A stretch of DNA of 64,000 nt from Gammaproteobacteria bacterium (GTDB lineage Bacteria > Pseudomonadota > Gammaproteobacteria > Pseudomonadales > Pseudohongiellaceae): contig JAQWZF010000018.1 in NCBI GenBank assembly GCA_029253585.1, positions 1-64,000 on the forward strand, written 5' to 3'. The position numbers and the translations under genes were made by a program. Shown here in pieces: positions 1 through 13,424 of the stretch (position 1 is its first letter; each line of letters opens with the position of its first letter). The notes beneath the pieces were generated by a model. That model searched no databases. It saw only the letters and a list, made by a program, of their open reading frames with translations, and was not told the DNA's origin.

Positions 1-97
1 GATAGCGCCAATTGCGATGGATGAAGGTCTGCGCTTTGCTATCCGTGAGGGTGGACGTACAGTAGGCGCGGGCGTCGTAGCCAAAATCTTCGAGTAA
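1..97 (+). CDS. tuf: elongation factor Tu, 3' end (partial at window edge)
   Basis: Positions 1-99 are identical to 17203-17301, the 3' end of the full tuf gene, including the TAA stop. Confidence 0.97.
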   Translation, partial: IAPIAMDEGLRFAIREGGRTVGAGVVAKIFE

Positions 98-114
98 ATT
101 CGAAAGACCATTTG

Positions 115-150
115 CTTAGCCGGACCACCCATAAGGGTGTTCCGGCTAAG
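115..150 (+). terminator. long hairpin downstream of tuf
   Basis: CTTAGCCGGA...TCCGGCTAAG 10-bp perfect arms with inner CACCC-ATAA-GGGTG; weak U-tract. Confidence 0.6.
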
Positions 151-270
151 TCGTCTTTAGTGTTTCTAAGTTATTTTATTAGATACAGCGAAGCTCTGGG
201 GCCCGAAGCTTAAGCCCCTTAATTATCATCAACGAGAATTTACGGTACCGATGACCTTTAGAGAAATAGT

Positions 271-346
<76 letters not shown>

Positions 347-456
347 ACTAAAGGCAGGAATTCTTCCGTGTAGCCATTCGGAAGAGAATAGATAGCGAAG
401 GTTGCTGTCGGAAGTCGTTAATTAGATGTCTAGAATAAAGAGATAAAGAAAATTGT

Positions 457-825
457 ATGTCCGAGAAAATAGAAAGCGAAGACGGTAAGTTAGATTTAAT
501 CAAGTGGGCAGTCGTGATAGCGATTGTGGTCGCTGCTATCTACGCTAATTCTTATTTCGCTACGGAATCATTATTGTTTAGAACGCTAGGCTTGCTTGTT
601 GCAGCCGGCGCGGCTGGATGGATTGGCGCCCAGACAATTAGAGGGCGGGCCTTTGTCAACTTGTGCCTAGATGCGAGAGTTGAGATCAGAAAAGTTGTTT
701 GGCCAACAAGACAAGAAACAACGCAGACTACTATCGTAGTCCTAATCGTCATATTCATTGTAGCTTTTATTCTTTGGCTACTGGATTGGGGATTGAACGG
801 CGTTATTTCATCGATGATTGGCTAG
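457..825 (+). CDS. secE: preprotein translocase subunit SecE
   Basis: ORF with hydrophobic helices and [13 protein letters not shown] motif; upstream of nusG. Confidence 0.96.
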   Translation: MSEKIESEDGKLDLIKWAVVIAIVVAAIYANSYFATESLLFRTLGLLVAAGAAGWIGAQTIRGRAFVNLCLDARVEIRKVVWPTRQETTQTTIVVLIVIFIVAFILWLLDWGLNGVISSMIG

Positions 826-833
826 AGGTAAAA

Positions 834-1367
834 ATGGCAAAACGCTGGTACGTAGTTCATGCCTATTCAGGCTATGAGAAAAAAGTAATGCTTGCTCTGA
901 AGGAGCGGGTAGCGCTTTCAGGCATGGATGATTACTTCGATGAAGTGTTAGTGCCTACCGAAGAAGTTGTAGAGATGCGCGCCGGTCAAAAGCGAAAGAG
1001 CGAGCGTAAATTCTTTCCAGGATATGTCTTGGTTCATATGGAGCTTAATGACGATACCTGGCATTTAGTAAAAGACACACCCCGAGTGATGGGGTTTATT
1101 GGTGGCACGGCAGAGAAACCAGCCCCAATTACAGATAAAGAAGCGAACAAGATTCTCCAGAGAATGGAGGATAGCGAGGAAGCTCCAACACATAAGACTA
1201 TCTACGAGCCGGGTGAAATGGTTCGGGTCACAGATGGTCCATTTAATGACTTCACGGGTACCGTTGAAGAAGTTAATTATGAGAAGAGCAGATTACGTGT
1301 GGCTGTACTAATTTTCGGTCGTTCGACTCCTGTAGAGCTTGAGTTCGGACAGGTCGAAAAGAGTTGA
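834..1367 (+). CDS. nusG: transcription termination/antitermination protein NusG
   Basis: [18 protein letters not shown]...; internal ATG of the 699 ORF, KOW region at the C-terminus. Confidence 0.97.
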   Translation: MAKRWYVVHAYSGYEKKVMLALKERVALSGMDDYFDEVLVPTEEVVEMRAGQKRKSERKFFPGYVLVHMELNDDTWHLVKDTPRVMGFIGGTAEKPAPITDKEANKILQRMEDSEEAPTHKTIYEPGEMVRVTDGPFNDFTGTVEEVNYEKSRLRVAVLIFGRSTPVELEFGQVEKS

Positions 1368-1373
1368 TTGGTA

Positions 1374-1446
1374 GGGGTCAGAGTAAAATTTCCAGCTTGG
1401 TTATAGAGAACTCTAACTAAATTCGACGAAAATTTTACTCTGACCC
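1374..1446. repeat. ~72-bp inverted-repeat element, copy 1 (REPIN/MITE-like)
   Basis: GGGTCAGAGTAAAATTT (1375-1391) and AAATTTTACTCTGACCC (1430-1446), 17-bp perfect arms; same ends as 28678-28749 and 29306-29377. Confidence 0.9.
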
Positions 1447-1572
1447 TTTTGAACGGGGAAGGGGAATAATCTCTTCCAAAACAAAGCCGCTCTATTAACA
1501 TTGTTAGGGAGCGCCGGGGAGTTTGCTTAGCTGCGAGGCTAAAGCGGACGTTCGAACCCAAAGGAGAAAGAC

Positions 1573-2007
1573 ATGGCTAAGAAAGTACTGGCTTATATCA
1601 AGCTACAAGTTGGCGCGGGCAAAGCTAACCCAAGTCCACCTGTTGGCCCGGCACTCGGTCAACACGGCGTGAATATCATGGAATTCTGTAAGGCATTCAA
1701 TGCCCAGACTCAAGCACTTGAGCCGGGCTTGCCGATTCCTGTGGTTATTACTGTTTATGCAGATCGCAGTTTTACCTTTATTACAAAGACACCTCCTGCC
1801 TCCGTGCTGCTTCGCAAAGCAGCCGGGCTTAAGAAAGGTAGTGGGCGTCCAAACACAGAGAAAGTGGGTAAAGTAAATCGTGCCCAGCTCGAAGAAATAG
1901 CAACTCAGAAAATGCCTGATCTCACCGCCGCCGATATGGATGCTGCGGTTCGCACTCTTGCAGGCAGCGCGCGTAGCGCCGGTATAGAAGTCGAGGGAGT
2001 GGAATAA
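1573..2007 (+). CDS. rplK: 50S ribosomal protein L11
   Basis: [44 protein letters not shown]. Confidence 0.98.
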   Translation: MAKKVLAYIKLQVGAGKANPSPPVGPALGQHGVNIMEFCKAFNAQTQALEPGLPIPVVITVYADRSFTFITKTPPASVLLRKAAGLKKGSGRPNTEKVGKVNRAQLEEIATQKMPDLTAADMDAAVRTLAGSARSAGIEVEGVE

Positions 2008-2008
2008 G

Positions 2009-2704
2009 ATGGCTAAATTATCCAAAAAACAAAAGCAGCTAGCGGAAAAAGTTGAAGCGGGTAAGGCTTACTCGGTTGAAGAAGCTGTTGCGATCATTAG
2101 TGAATTCGCATCGAAGAAATTCAGTGAGTCTTTTGATGTCAGCGTAAACCTTGGCATCGACGCGCGTAAATCCGATCAAGCTGTGCGTGGCTCTACTATT
2201 CTACCTAACGGCACAGGCAAAGACGTGCGCGTAGCGGTGTTCGCTCAGGGCGAAAACGCGGAGAAGGCAAAGGCCGCAGGCGCTGACGTTGTAGGCTTCG
2301 ATGACCTGGCAGAATCCATTCAGGCAGGAAACCTGGACTTCGACGTAGTCATTGCAACGCCAGACGCCATGCGTGTGGTGGGCAAGCTAGGGACGGTTCT
2401 TGGTCCACGTGGTTTGATGCCTAATCCTAAAGTTGGAACAGTTACTCCAGATGTTGAGACGGCAGTGAAGAACGCTAAATCCGGTCAGGTTCGTTACAGA
2501 ACAGACAAGAACGGTATTGTTCATGGCGGCATCGGTAAAGTGGGGTTTGATGCCCCTGCAGTTAAGGCAAACCTGGAAGCTTTATTGGCAGACCTAAAGA
2601 AAGCCAAGCCGGCATCATCCAAGGGTGTCTATATAAAGAAGGTTGTCCTTTCTTCGACTATGGGCCCTGGATTGCAGATAGACCAGTCTTCGCTAGTTCT
2701 TTAA
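2009..2704 (+). CDS. rplA: 50S ribosomal protein L1
   Basis: Full-length L1 with [15 protein letters not shown]. Confidence 0.98.
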   Translation: MAKLSKKQKQLAEKVEAGKAYSVEEAVAIISEFASKKFSESFDVSVNLGIDARKSDQAVRGSTILPNGTGKDVRVAVFAQGENAEKAKAAGADVVGFDDLAESIQAGNLDFDVVIATPDAMRVVGKLGTVLGPRGLMPNPKVGTVTPDVETAVKNAKSGQVRYRTDKNGIVHGGIGKVGFDAPAVKANLEALLADLKKAKPASSKGVYIKKVVLSSTMGPGLQIDQSSLVL

Positions 2705-2740
2705 ACAAGAGCTTTAAGACTAATCGAACTAATTAAGCAG

Positions 2741-2985
2741 TAAACGATTCGAAGAGCGGCGTAGCCCTCTTCAACAGACTTTGGGGTTTCGCGAAAGTGA
2801 AGCTGTCAAAGACCGTAGGTGCGACCGCCTTGTTTGGGTGCGGCCGCTTAATTTCCTACGCAGATGGTGAAGCCCGATTTAGTGTAACGCTAAATTTTAA
2901 TCACCGAATAGCAAAGGTATGAAGAGAGTGATCGATTCATGCTAAATCGCGACCGAGAAATCGGTCAACCTAAGGAGTTTAGCTA
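2741..2985 (+). promoter_or_regulatory. rplJL leader (L10-binding autoregulatory leader)
   Basis: GACCGTAGGTGCG...TTTCCTACGCAGATGGTGAAGCCC resembles the conserved L10 leader core (about 2811-2875); located between rplA and rplJ. Confidence 0.75.
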
Positions 2986-3516
2986 GTGGCTATTAGACTA
3001 GAAGATAAGAAACAAATCGTTTCGGAAGTCAATACGGCTGCTATCAGTGCTTTGTCAGCGGTACTCGCCGATTATCGGGGCGTAACTGTTAGTGATATGA
3101 CTGAGCTTCGAAAGACTGCAAGAGAAAACAATGTCTACCTTCGTGTTGTTAGAAACACGCTGCTCAAGAAAGCAGTTGAAGGCACTGAATTCGAATGTAT
3201 TCAAGAAGTTTTGGTCGGTCCTACTATTCTTGCGTTCTCTGAAGAAGATCCCGGCGCCGCAGCGCGTGTGCTTAAGGATTTTGCTAAAGAGAAAGAGAAT
3301 TTTGACATCAAAGCACTCTCTGTTGGTGGCAAGTTATTGGATGCGGATCAGATCGACGTGTTGGCGAAGTTGCCTACTCACGATCAGGCGCTATCCATGC
3401 TTATGAGCGTTATGATAGCGCCTGTAACGAAACTGGCCAGAACCATGATTGAGGTTCCCTCGAAAGCAACACGAGCTGTTGCAGCTGTTCGAGACCAGAA
3501 GCAGGAAGCAGCCTAG
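2986..3516 (+). CDS. rplJ: 50S ribosomal protein L10 (GTG start)
   Basis: [16 protein letters not shown]...; position before rplL. Confidence 0.98.
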   Translation: MAIRLEDKKQIVSEVNTAAISALSAVLADYRGVTVSDMTELRKTARENNVYLRVVRNTLLKKAVEGTEFECIQEVLVGPTILAFSEEDPGAAARVLKDFAKEKENFDIKALSVGGKLLDADQIDVLAKLPTHDQALSMLMSVMIAPVTKLARTMIEVPSKATRAVAAVRDQKQEAA

Positions 3517-3592
3517 TTCCTTGTGTGAATGATTGGGAAAGATTAGTAACAACTTAACTTAATTAAATAATTGAAAGTAGGAGATAAGGGTC

Positions 3593-3970
3593 ATGGCTCT
3601 TTCCAAAGAAGATGTATTAGAAGCAATTGCAGACATGTCAGTAATGGACGTAGTTCAACTGGTAGAAGCAATGGAAGAAAAATTCGGTGTTTCAGCAGCT
3701 GCAGCAGTTGCGGCAGCTCCAGCGGCAGCAGCGGGTGACGCAGCTCCCGCAGAAGAGCAGACTGAGTTTGATATCGTTCTGACAGCTGTAGGCGAGAAGA
3801 AAGTAAACGTCATTAAAGCTGTACGCGGTATCACTGGCCTGGGTCTTAAAGAGGCTAAGGAATTGGTTGATGGTGCTCCATCAACTCTTAAGGAAGCTGC
3901 TCCTAAAGCAGAAGCGGATGAAGCCAAGAAAGCTTTGGAAGAAGCTGGCGCAACCGTTGAGCTTAAGTAG
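3593..3970 (+). CDS. rplL: 50S ribosomal protein L7/L12
   Basis: Ala-rich hinge, [21 protein letters not shown]. Confidence 0.98.
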   Translation: MALSKEDVLEAIADMSVMDVVQLVEAMEEKFGVSAAAAVAAAPAAAAGDAAPAEEQTEFDIVLTAVGEKKVNVIKAVRGITGLGLKEAKELVDGAPSTLKEAAPKAEADEAKKALEEAGATVELK

Positions 3971-3995
3971 TAAGCAATTGCTACAAAACGATAAG

Positions 3996-4022
3996 CGCCG
4001 GGTGCCTAAAACGCACCTGGCG
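3996..4022 (+). terminator. rplL-rpoB intergenic hairpin (attenuator candidate)
   Basis: CGCCGGGTGC-CTAAAAC-GCACCTGGCG, 10-bp stem with one G-U pair. Confidence 0.55.
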
Positions 4023-4179
4023 TGAGTTCGTTGTATTTTCGAGTAAGAAAGGCCGGCTTCATGGCCGTGCCTTGTTCCGTCGTCAAAGTGCTAGTCGCGC
4101 AGAGCGAAAGAACAAGCAAAACGCAGAAATATTCTGCCAGTAGTTAATGCCAACAGAACACAACGCTAGGAACACATCA

Positions 4180-7100
4180 ATGGCCTATTCGTATACAGAG
4201 AAAAAACGTATCCGCAAGAACTTCGGCAAACTGCCAAGTGCGATGGATATCCCTTACCTCTTGTCTATACAAGTCGATTCCTATAAACAGTTTACTCAGG
4301 TTGACGCGCCTGTTGAAGAGCGTCTTGAGCAAGGCTTACATGCCGCGTTCAAATCTGTATTCCCTATCGTCAGCTATTCCGGCAAAGCAGTTCTGGAATA
4401 TGTCAGCTACAACCTTGGAAAGCCCGCGTTTGACGTCAAAGAATGTCAGCTACGTGGTTCTACTTATTCTGTTTCCTTAAGGGTTAAGGTTCGGTTGATT
4501 CTTTATGATAAGGAATCAACGGTACAAACTATCAAGGACATCAAAGAGCAAGAAGTTTACATGGGCGAGATCCCATTGATGACAGATTCCGGTACCTTTG
4601 TGATCAATGGTACTGAGCGTGTAGTGGTTTCACAGCTACATAGATCGCCAGGTGTGTTCTTTGACCATGACCGTGGTAAGACACACAGCTCAGGAAAACT
4701 ACTCTATTCTGCGCGGGTTATTCCCTACCGTGGTTCTTGGCTCGACTTCGAATTCGATCCTAAGGATATGGTCTATGTTCGTATCGACCGTCGTCGCAAG
4801 TTGCCTGCATCGGTATTGCTGCGCGCTCTAGGCTACGGCTCGCAGGAAATTCTGGAGATGTTCTACGAGAACAATGGATTCAAGATTACAACGAAGGGTA
4901 AAGACAAAGAGCCCGTTGTTTCTTTGGAATTGATACCTTCTCGACTGCGTGGTGAAGTTCTAACTTTCCCGATTCTGGATAAGAAGGGTAAGGAAATCGT
5001 AGAAGCTGGCCGTCGTATTACTTCGCGTCACGTACGTCAAATGGAGACAGCGAAGCTCACTAATCTGGTTGTAGAGAATGAGTACCTTATTGGTGCCGCC
5101 CTCGCAGCGGATGTGATCAACGAAGAGACTGGTGAGGTTTTAGTTCCGTGTAATACCGAGATTACAGACGAAGTGATAGAGCAGTTTTTTGAGGCAGGTG
5201 TTAAGCAGTTTCAAACTATCTTCACGAATGATCTGGATTGCGGTCCATTTATCTCTCATACGCTGCGTATCGACGGCACTACTTCGAAATTGGAAGCTAT
5301 GGTCGAGATCTATCGCATGATGCGTCCAGGTGAGCCGCCTACGAAGGAATCTGCAGAGAACTTGTTCTCTAACCTATTCTTCTCTCCAGAGCGTTACGAT
5401 CTATCTGCCGTCGGCCGTATGAAGTTCAACCGCCGCCTTGGTCGCCCCGAGTCGGAAGGTATGATGGTTCTTAGTCAGGAAGACATCGTCGACGTGTTGA
5501 AGACGCTGGTCGGAATTCGTAATGGCTTCGGTTCGGTTGATGATATCGATCACCTGGGTAACCGTCGTATTCGCTCTGTAGGTGAGATGGCAGAGAATCA
5601 ATTCCGAGTCGGACTAGTCCGTGTTGAGCGTGCAGTGAAAGAACGACTGAGCATGGCTGACTCTGAAGGCTTAATGCCACAGGACATGATCAACGCGAAG
5701 CCAGTAGCAGCAGCGATCAAGGAGTTCTTTGGTTCCAGTCAGCTTTCGCAGTTTATGGATCAGAACAATCCTCTTTCCGAAGTGACGCATAAGCGACGCG
5801 TATCGGCTCTAGGGCCGGGCGGTCTGACGCGTGAGAGAGCAGGTTTTGAAGTGCGCGACGTGCATCCGACTCATTATGGTCGAGTATGTCCAATTGAGAC
5901 CCCAGAGGGTCCAAATATTGGTCTGATCAACTCGCTTGCGACCTATGCGCGCACAAATAACTATGGCTTTCTAGAAAGCCCCTACAGAAAAGTAGTTAAC
6001 AACAAAGTAACAGATGAGATCGATTACCTGTCAGCAATCGACGAGAGCGATTTTGTTATTGCTCAGGCTAGTGCGGCCATCGATAAGAAGAAGGGCTTTG
6101 TCGATAACCTCGTCACCGTGCGTTATAAGGGCGAGACTCTCTTAAAGCCACGCGAAGAAGTTGACTATATGGATGTGGCTCCACAGCAGATGGTGTCTGT
6201 GGCGGCGGCATTGATTCCTTTCCTCGAGCACGACGATGCTAACCGGGCCCTGATGGGCTCGAACATGCAACGCCAGGCAGTGCCCACGCTGAAGACTGAG
6301 AAGCCTTTGGTTGGTACTGGGATGGAGCGCAATGTGGCGCATGATTCAGGCGTGTGTGTTGTTGCATTCCGCGGCGGTGTCATCGAGAGCGTAGATGCGG
6401 CTCGTATTATCGTGCGTGTAAGAGACGAAGAGACTGATGCGGGTGAGGCGGGTGTGGATATCTACAACCTGACTAAGTACACCCGTTCGAATCAGAATAC
6501 CTGTATTAGCCAGCGACCATTAGTTAAGGATGGCGACACGATTGCCAGAGGCGACATCCTGGCAGACGGTCCTTCCATCGATATGGGTGAACTGGCCCTG
6601 GGGCAGAATATGCGTATTGCATTTATGCCTTGGAACGGATACAACTTCGAAGATTCGATCTTAATATCAGAGCGTGTAGTTAAGGAAGATCGCTTCACTA
6701 CGATTCACATTCAGGAACTGACCTGTGTGGCTCGCGATACCAAGTTAGGTTCTGAAGAGATTACAGCTGATATTCCTAACGTTGGCGAAGGTGCGCTGAG
6801 CAAGCTGGACGAGTCCGGCATTGTCTACATAGGTGCTGAAGTCGGCGCTGGCGACATATTAGTCGGCAAGGTGACACCTAAGGGTGAAACCCAGCTAACG
6901 CCAGAAGAAAAACTACTGCGTGCAATTTTCGGTGAGAAAGCGTCTGACGTAAAAGATACTTCGCTACGAGTGCCTACCAGCGTCAAGGGTACGGTTATAG
7001 ATGTGCAGGTCTTCACTCGTGACGGTCTCGAGAAGGATCAGCGTGCCGTCGAAATTGAAGAGACGCAGCTATCGAAGGTTCGCAAAGATATCGATGATGA

Positions 7101-8274
7101 ATATCGCATCGTCGAAGGCGCTACTTTTGAAAGATTGCAGCAAGCCTTGGTAGGAAAAGTTGTAGCCGGTGGTCCAAAGTTGAAGAAGGGCCAGAAAGTT
7201 ACAGCGGACTATCTTGAAGGTCTTCCTAGAGAAGATTGGTTCAAGCTGCGCATGTCCAACGATGTAGTCAACTCGCAGTTAGAGCGTGCTGAAGAGCAGC
7301 TTAAGGAAAGACTTGCCGAGCTAGACGAGCGATTCGAAGACAAGAGAAAGAAACTCACCCAAGGTGATGATCTGGCTCCTGGTGTTTTGAAGATCGTTAA
7401 GGTTTACCTGGCAATTAAGCGTCGGATTCAGCCGGGCGACAAGATGGCTGGTCGTCACGGAAACAAGGGTGTTATCTCGGTAATTATGCCGGTAGAAGAC
7501 ATGCCTTACGACGAGAAGGGCGAGCCGATAGATATCGTTTTGAATCCTCTTGGTGTGCCATCACGCATGAACGTTGGTCAGGTTCTAGAGACGCACCTTG
7601 GTGCGGCGGCGAAGGGTCTTGGCAACCGAATCGGTGAAATGCTGGATGCCAAGAAGAAGGCCTCTGAAGTCAGAAAGCTGGTTACCGATGTGTACAACAA
7701 GATCGGCCAGCGCCAGGAAGACATCAAAGGCTTAACTGACGATGAGGTAATAGAGCTCGCTGGAAATCTTCGAGGTGGTGTCCCTATGGCGACGCCTGTA
7801 TTCGACGGAGCCGCCGAGAAAGAGATCAAAGACATGCTTGAGCTTGCTGGCATCGATGAAAGTGGTCAGGTCACACTTTTTGATGGTCGGACCGGTGAAT
7901 CTTTCGATCGACAGGTAACTGTAGGCATCATGTACATACTTAAGTTAAACCACCTGGTAGATGACAAGATGCATGCTCGATCGACTGGCTCATACAGCTT
8001 GGTCACGCAGCAACCGCTCGGTGGTAAGGCTCAATTCGGTGGTCAGCGCTTCGGAGAGATGGAAGTGTGGGCACTCGAAGCCTACGGTGCAGCTTATACC
8101 TTGCAAGAAATGTTGACCGTTAAGTCGGACGACGTCGCCGGCCGTACGAAGATGTATAAGAACATCGTCGATGGCGACCATAGAATGGAACCGGGAATGC
8201 CGGAATCATTTAATGTGCTAGTGAAGGAAATTAGATCGCTCGCGATTGATATGGAATTGGATGTCAGTAAGTAA
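4180..8274 (+). CDS. rpoB: DNA-directed RNA polymerase beta subunit
   Basis: [19 protein letters not shown]...; long collinear RpoB; ATG at 4180 preferred over 4147. Confidence 0.98.
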   Translation: MAYSYTEKKRIRKNFGKLPSAMDIPYLLSIQVDSYKQFTQVDAPVEERLEQGLHAAFKSVFPIVSYSGKAVLEYVSYNLGKPAFDVKECQLRGSTYSVSLRVKVRLILYDKESTVQTIKDIKEQEVYMGEIPLMTDSGTFVINGTERVVVSQLHRSPGVFFDHDRGKTHSSGKLLYSARVIPYRGSWLDFEFDPKDMVYVRIDRRRKLPASVLLRALGYGSQEILEMFYENNGFKITTKGKDKEPVVSLELIPSRLRGEVLTFPILDKKGKEIVEAGRRITSRHVRQMETAKLTNLVVENEYLIGAALAADVINEETGEVLVPCNTEITDEVIEQFFEAGVKQFQTIFTNDLDCGPFISHTLRIDGTTSKLEAMVEIYRMMRPGEPPTKESAENLFSNLFFSPERYDLSAVGRMKFNRRLGRPESEGMMVLSQEDIVDVLKTLVGIRNGFGSVDDIDHLGNRRIRSVGEMAENQFRVGLVRVERAVKERLSMADSEGLMPQDMINAKPVAAAIKEFFGSSQLSQFMDQNNPLSEVTHKRRVSALGPGGLTRERAGFEVRDVHPTHYGRVCPIETPEGPNIGLINSLATYARTNNYGFLESPYRKVVNNKVTDEIDYLSAIDESDFVIAQASAAIDKKKGFVDNLVTVRYKGETLLKPREEVDYMDVAPQQMVSVAAALIPFLEHDDANRALMGSNMQRQAVPTLKTEKPLVGTGMERNVAHDSGVCVVAFRGGVIESVDAARIIVRVRDEETDAGEAGVDIYNLTKYTRSNQNTCISQRPLVKDGDTIARGDILADGPSIDMGELALGQNMRIAFMPWNGYNFEDSILISERVVKEDRFTTIHIQELTCVARDTKLGSEEITADIPNVGEGALSKLDESGIVYIGAEVGAGDILVGKVTPKGETQLTPEEKLLRAIFGEKASDVKDTSLRVPTSVKGTVIDVQVFTRDGLEKDQRAVEIEETQLSKVRKDIDDEYRIVEGATFERLQQALVGKVVAGGPKLKKGQKVTADYLEGLPREDWFKLRMSNDVVNSQLERAEEQLKERLAELDERFEDKRKKLTQGDDLAPGVLKIVKVYLAIKRRIQPGDKMAGRHGNKGVISVIMPVEDMPYDEKGEPIDIVLNPLGVPSRMNVGQVLETHLGAAAKGLGNRIGEMLDAKKKASEVRKLVTDVYNKIGQRQEDIKGLTDDEVIELAGNLRGGVPMATPVFDGAAEKEIKDMLELAGIDESGQVTLFDGRTGESFDRQVTVGIMYILKLNHLVDDKMHARSTGSYSLVTQQPLGGKAQFGGQRFGEMEVWALEAYGAAYTLQEMLTVKSDDVAGRTKMYKNIVDGDHRMEPGMPESFNVLVKEIRSLAIDMELDVSK

Positions 8275-8359
8275 GCCGATCCACGCTAGCTAGTACTACA
8301 AATGAAGACTTAGTGATTATTAAAGCCTGTTCGCGAAAGCGACAGGTGGAGGAGTTAGA

Positions 8360-11300
8360 ATGAAAGACCTATTAGGGTTGCTTAAATCTCAATCACAATC
8401 AGATGAGTTCGATTCCATTCGAATTGGATTGGCCTCGCCGGAGATGATTCGTGCCTGGTCGTTCGGTGAAGTTAAGAAGCCTGAGACGATCAACTATCGT
8501 ACGTTTAAGCCCGAGCGTGACGGTCTGTTCTGCGCCAAGATTTTTGGCCCGGTAAAGGACTATGAGTGTCTCTGCGGCAAGTACAAGCGTCTTAAGCATC
8601 GCGGAGTTATCTGTGAGAAGTGTGGCGTAGAAGTCGCGCTTTCCAAGGTCCGTCGCGATCGCATGGGCCATATCGAGCTTGCTAGCCCAGTTGCACATAT
8701 CTGGTTTCTTAAGTCGTTGCCGTCACGCATCGGCTTGTTGCTGGACATGACCCTGCGTGATATCGAGCGAATTTTGTACTTCGAATCTTTCGTAGTAACC
8801 GATCCTGGCATGACTACCCTTGAGAAAGGGCAGCTTCTAAGCGACGAGCAATACTATGAGGCGATGGAAGAGTTCAGTGATGAATTCGATGCCAAGATGG
8901 GGGCGGAAGCGGTTCAGGCGTTGATGAAGGACCTGGACGTTGACGCAGAAGTTGCGCGCCTTCGTGAAGAAATTCCGGCTACAAACTCCGAGACCAAACT
9001 TAAGAAACTGTCTAAGCGCCTGAAGCTCTTGGAGGCGTTTAACGAGTCAGGCAATAAGCCAGAATGGATGGTAATGACAGTGCTGCCTGTGCTGCCACCC
9101 GATCTTCGTCCTCTCGTTCCTCTGGACGGTGGCCGATTCGCGACTTCCGACCTTAACGATCTCTACCGTCGTGTAATCAACAGAAACAATCGTCTGAAAC
9201 GTCTTCTCGATTTGAATGCGCCAGACATTATCGTGCGTAACGAAAAGCGTATGCTGCAGGAAGCGGTGGATGCGCTTCTCGACAACGGTCGTCGTGGCCG
9301 CGCGATTACAGGTTCTAACAAACGACCTCTTAAATCACTTGCCGACATGATCAAAGGCAAGCAGGGTCGATTCAGACAGAATCTTCTTGGTAAGCGTGTG
9401 GATTATTCTGGCCGTTCTGTAATTGTGGTTGGTCCTACACTTAGACTGCACCAGTGTGGCCTGCCTAAGAAGATGGCTCTGGAACTATTCAAGCCTTTCA
9501 TATTCGGCAAGCTTGAACGCCGAGGTCTGGCTACTACCATCAAGGCAGCGAAGAAGATGGTAGAGCGCGAGACAGCCGAGGTTTGGGATATCCTCGCCGA
9601 CGTGATTCGTGAGCACCCGGTTCTTTTGAACCGAGCGCCAACTCTGCACAGACTGGGTATCCAGGCGTTCGAGCCAGTACTGATCGAAGGTAAGGCCATT
9701 CAGCTGCACCCCTTGGTTTGTGCGGCCTACAACGCCGACTTCGATGGTGACCAGATGGCGGTGCACGTGCCGCTTACGCTGGAAGCGCAATTAGAAGCGC
9801 GTACGCTGATGATGTCGACTAACAATATTCTGGCACCTGCAAATGGCGAGCCGATTATTGTTCCATCACAGGACGTTGTATTGGGACTGTACTACATGAC
9901 GCGCTCGCGCGTTAATGCGAAAGGCGAAGGGATGATCTTTGCTGACGCGAAAGAAGTGCAGCGTGCATACGAAACAGGCAATGTACATCTGCAGGCGCGC
10001 ATCAAGGTGCGTATCAAAGATGTTTACAATAACGAAGAAGGCGAGCGTATTAGCGAGACCAGTGTCGTGGATACGACAGTTGGGCGTGTGTTGTTGTTCA
10101 ACATCGTTCCAGAGGGTCTGCCTTTCTCTATGGTCAATCAGAAGATGGCGAAGAAGCCTATCTCGCAGATACTCAATGCCTGCTACCGCGATGTCGGCCT
10201 GAAGGAAACAGTTATCTTTGCTGACCAGTTGATGTACACGGGCTATAAGTACTCTACTCGTTCGGGTTCTTCAATCGGCGTAAATGATTTTGTGATTCCC
10301 GATGAAAAAGCGACGATCATTGGTCAGGCTAACTCTGAAGTGGAAGAGATCGAAGCGCAATTTGCTTCCGGCCTCGTAACCCAGGGTGAGAAATACAATA
10401 AGGTCATCGACATCTGGTCACGCGCAAACGATTTGGTTGCGAAGGCGATGATGGAAGGCCTGTCTACCGAAGCGGTAATCAACAAGGATGGAGAGGAAGA
10501 GCGACAGGAATCCTTTAATTCGGTCTATGTTTATGCCGATTCCGGTGCTCGTGGCTCCCCCGCACAGATTCGTCAGCTCGCTGGAATGCGCGGATTGATG
10601 GCACGCCCGGACGGCTCGATCATCGAGACTCCTATTACAGCGAACTTCCGCGAAGGTCTGAGCGTTTCGCAGTACTTCACCTCGACTCACGGAGCACGAA
10701 AAGGTTTGGCAGATACGGCCTTGAAGACAGCCAACTCAGGCTATCTGACACGACGTCTGGTTGATATTTCGCAAGATTTGGTAATCACCGAACACGATTG
10801 TGGTACCGAGCAGGGCTTGACTATGTCCCCTGTAATCGAGGGCGGGGACATTATCGCGCCTCTAGGTGATCGAGTATTGGGTCGAGTGCTGTCCTCCGAC
10901 GTGATATCAGAGTCTAACGGCGAAACCATTGCTGAAGCCGGAACTATGATTAACGAGCGCATGGTAGAGAGACTAGAGACCGGCGGCGTGGACCAGGTTC
11001 ATGTGCGTTCGCCAATTACCTGTGAAACTCGCTTCGGCATCTGTAGTAGCTGTTACGGTCGCGATCTGGCCCGTGGTCACGTTGCTAACGTTGGCGAGGC
11101 AGTTGGTGTAATCGCTGCTCAGTCAATCGGTGAGCCGGGTACCCAGCTTACGATGCGTACGTTCCACATCGGTGGTGCGGCATCTCGAGCCACTGCATCT
11201 GACAGCGTACAGGTTAAGAATACCGGTACTATCCATTTACATAATATGAAAACGGTTGAGAACATTAAAGGCGAATTGGTAGTTGTATCTCGCTCGGGTG

Positions 11301-12583
11301 AGCTCATCGTAGACGATGTCAATGGCCGCGAGCGCGAGCGTTATAAGCTTCCTTACGGTGCATTAATTACTGTCGGCAAGAAGACAGACGTTCAAGCTGG
11401 ACAGATCGTCGCAACCTGGGATCCGCACACACACCCGATCGTATCGGAAGTGGCGGGTAGGGTAGCGTTTGCGGCGATGGAAGAGGGAATTACGGTTCGC
11501 GAACAAACGGATGAGATCACCGGTCTGAGCAGTATTTCCGTAATCGATCCGAACGAGCGTTCCGCCTCTGCGAAAGAATTGCGACCAGGTATTACGGTGG
11601 TGGACAAGAAGGGCAAGGAAATTTGCCTGCCTGGCACTAACCACCCGGCGCACTACTTCTTGCCAGCCAATGCAATCGTGAGCCTCAACGATGGTGTCGA
11701 TCTAAATATCGGCGATGTTGTGGCACGTATTCCTCAGGAAGGTTCGAAGACTCGTGATATCACCGGTGGTCTGCCGCGTGTTGCCGATCTGTTCGAAGCG
11801 CGTAGACCGAAGGAACCAGCTATCTTGGCTGAAATTTCGGGCACTGTAAGCTTCGGCAAGGAAACGAAAGGCAAGCGAAGATTGGTCATTACGCCTAAGG
11901 ATGGCATGAACCCAATCGATGGCTCCGATCACTACGAAGTGCTGATTCCAAAGTGGCGCACCATGACTGTGTTCGAAGGTGAATACATCGAAAAGGGTGA
12001 AGTAGTATCAGAGGGCCCACCAGCACCTCACGATATCTTGCGCTTGAAGGGTGTTGAGGCCTTGGCCCAATACATCGTCAACGAAGTGCAGGAAGTGTAT
12101 CGATTGCAGGGTGTGCGAATTAATGACAAGCACATTGAGGTTATCGTCCGGCAGATGCTCAGAAAGATCGAAGTCACGCATACTGGCGATTCGGCGCTTA
12201 TTAAGGGCGAGCAGCTAATGTACACGCAGGTTCTTGAAGCGAACGACAAGCTGCGAGAAGAAGATAAGCAGGAAATAAGTTTTGAGCGCATGCTACTTGG
12301 TATTACCAAGGCATCGCTGGCGACTGAGTCCTTTATATCTGCGGCTTCATTTCAGGAGACCACGCGTGTTCTTACGGAAGCGGCGGTGACTGGTAAGCGG
12401 GATTTCCTCAGAGGCTTGAAGGAAAATGTGGTTGTTGGACGACTTATCCCGGCAGGAACGGGTCTTGCGTATCACGCAGCCCGCAAGAAGACCTATGCGG
12501 ACAAGCTTAGTTCTGATTCCGTCAGCGCGAGCGATGTAGAAGCAGCATTGAGTGAGGCCCTGAATATCGAGGCTGAAGGCTAG
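8360..12583 (+). CDS. rpoC: DNA-directed RNA polymerase beta' subunit
   Basis: [15 protein letters not shown] catalytic motif; zinc-binding [20 protein letters not shown]. Confidence 0.99.
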   Translation: MKDLLGLLKSQSQSDEFDSIRIGLASPEMIRAWSFGEVKKPETINYRTFKPERDGLFCAKIFGPVKDYECLCGKYKRLKHRGVICEKCGVEVALSKVRRDRMGHIELASPVAHIWFLKSLPSRIGLLLDMTLRDIERILYFESFVVTDPGMTTLEKGQLLSDEQYYEAMEEFSDEFDAKMGAEAVQALMKDLDVDAEVARLREEIPATNSETKLKKLSKRLKLLEAFNESGNKPEWMVMTVLPVLPPDLRPLVPLDGGRFATSDLNDLYRRVINRNNRLKRLLDLNAPDIIVRNEKRMLQEAVDALLDNGRRGRAITGSNKRPLKSLADMIKGKQGRFRQNLLGKRVDYSGRSVIVVGPTLRLHQCGLPKKMALELFKPFIFGKLERRGLATTIKAAKKMVERETAEVWDILADVIREHPVLLNRAPTLHRLGIQAFEPVLIEGKAIQLHPLVCAAYNADFDGDQMAVHVPLTLEAQLEARTLMMSTNNILAPANGEPIIVPSQDVVLGLYYMTRSRVNAKGEGMIFADAKEVQRAYETGNVHLQARIKVRIKDVYNNEEGERISETSVVDTTVGRVLLFNIVPEGLPFSMVNQKMAKKPISQILNACYRDVGLKETVIFADQLMYTGYKYSTRSGSSIGVNDFVIPDEKATIIGQANSEVEEIEAQFASGLVTQGEKYNKVIDIWSRANDLVAKAMMEGLSTEAVINKDGEEERQESFNSVYVYADSGARGSPAQIRQLAGMRGLMARPDGSIIETPITANFREGLSVSQYFTSTHGARKGLADTALKTANSGYLTRRLVDISQDLVITEHDCGTEQGLTMSPVIEGGDIIAPLGDRVLGRVLSSDVISESNGETIAEAGTMINERMVERLETGGVDQVHVRSPITCETRFGICSSCYGRDLARGHVANVGEAVGVIAAQSIGEPGTQLTMRTFHIGGAASRATASDSVQVKNTGTIHLHNMKTVENIKGELVVVSRSGELIVDDVNGRERERYKLPYGALITVGKKTDVQAGQIVATWDPHTHPIVSEVAGRVAFAAMEEGITVREQTDEITGLSSISVIDPNERSASAKELRPGITVVDKKGKEICLPGTNHPAHYFLPANAIVSLNDGVDLNIGDVVARIPQEGSKTRDITGGLPRVADLFEARRPKEPAILAEISGTVSFGKETKGKRRLVITPKDGMNPIDGSDHYEVLIPKWRTMTVFEGEYIEKGEVVSEGPPAPHDILRLKGVEALAQYIVNEVQEVYRLQGVRINDKHIEVIVRQMLRKIEVTHTGDSALIKGEQLMYTQVLEANDKLREEDKQEISFERMLLGITKASLATESFISAASFQETTRVLTEAAVTGKRDFLRGLKENVVVGRLIPAGTGLAYHAARKKTYADKLSSDSVSASDVEAALSEALNIEAEG

Positions 12584-12628
12584 ATAGCCTGCTCAGACAG
12601 GCAGCAATGCCTGGAAATAGTTGACTAG

Positions 12629-12662
12629 AGGATGCGGGATCATTAAACTCTCGCATCCTTTA
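12629..12662 (+). terminator. intrinsic terminator after rpoC
   Basis: AGGATGCGGGA...TCTCGCATCCT 11-bp stem (one G-U) followed by TTTATT. Confidence 0.75.
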
Positions 12663-12837
12663 TTCCGGCTATCCTGGTCACAATAAGTGATTACCTTGAT
12701 CAGGTATAAGCAAAGGTAGGGGAAACCATTTTCCTATGTGCAGAGTTCTACCGGCTGTCCATGAAGATGGTTTAGATTAGTGAGCCAGAGATATCAGAAC
12801 GTGGGTTAACCCAAAAAATAGAGGTTTTAAGGAAAAC

Positions 12838-13209
12838 ATGGCAACAATTAACCAATTAGTACGCAAGCCCCGACGCAGCAAAATCGTCAAAAGCGGTGTA
12901 CCGGCGCTACAAGGTTCACCCCAGAAGCGTGGAGTATGCACAAGGGTCTACACAACTACACCAAAGAAGCCAAATTCGGCTTTGAGAAAGGTTTGTCGTG
13001 TGCGTCTGGTTAATGGTTTTGAAGTGTCTTCCTATATTGGTGGTGAAGGCCACAACCTGCAGGAACACTCCGTTGTTCTGATCAGGGGCGGCCGTGTTAA
13101 GGATCTTCCAGGTGTACGCTACCACACAGTTCGTGGCAGTCTGGATACTTCAGGTGTTGCCGATCGTAAGCAGAGCCGCTCCAAGTATGGCACCAAGCGT
13201 CCTAAGTAA
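12838..13209 (+). CDS. rpsL: 30S ribosomal protein S12
   Basis: [13 protein letters not shown]...[10 protein letters not shown]. Confidence 0.98.
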   Translation: MATINQLVRKPRRSKIVKSGVPALQGSPQKRGVCTRVYTTTPKKPNSALRKVCRVRLVNGFEVSSYIGGEGHNLQEHSVVLIRGGRVKDLPGVRYHTVRGSLDTSGVADRKQSRSKYGTKRPK

Positions 13210-13424
13210 GAAGTCGGTTTTAGACGTTGCAGTAAGCTCAAAAAAAGAATTTAGAGTCATAGCTTTGTCTGGTTAATCTCCTTGGCAAGGCTTCTACAAG
13301 CGTAAGGATACGCGCCTCATCGAGACTCTTTAATAAAGCGATGGGTGAGAGTAAGGCCAGGTAATAGTCGTTTTTTAAGCGGCTTAGAGTCCTGGATCAA
13401 CCTGAATAAACATAGAGGTCTCAA

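Noticed and set aside
3670-3780. Ala-rich low-complexity stretch
   Set aside because: This is the normal hinge/linker of ribosomal protein L7/L12.
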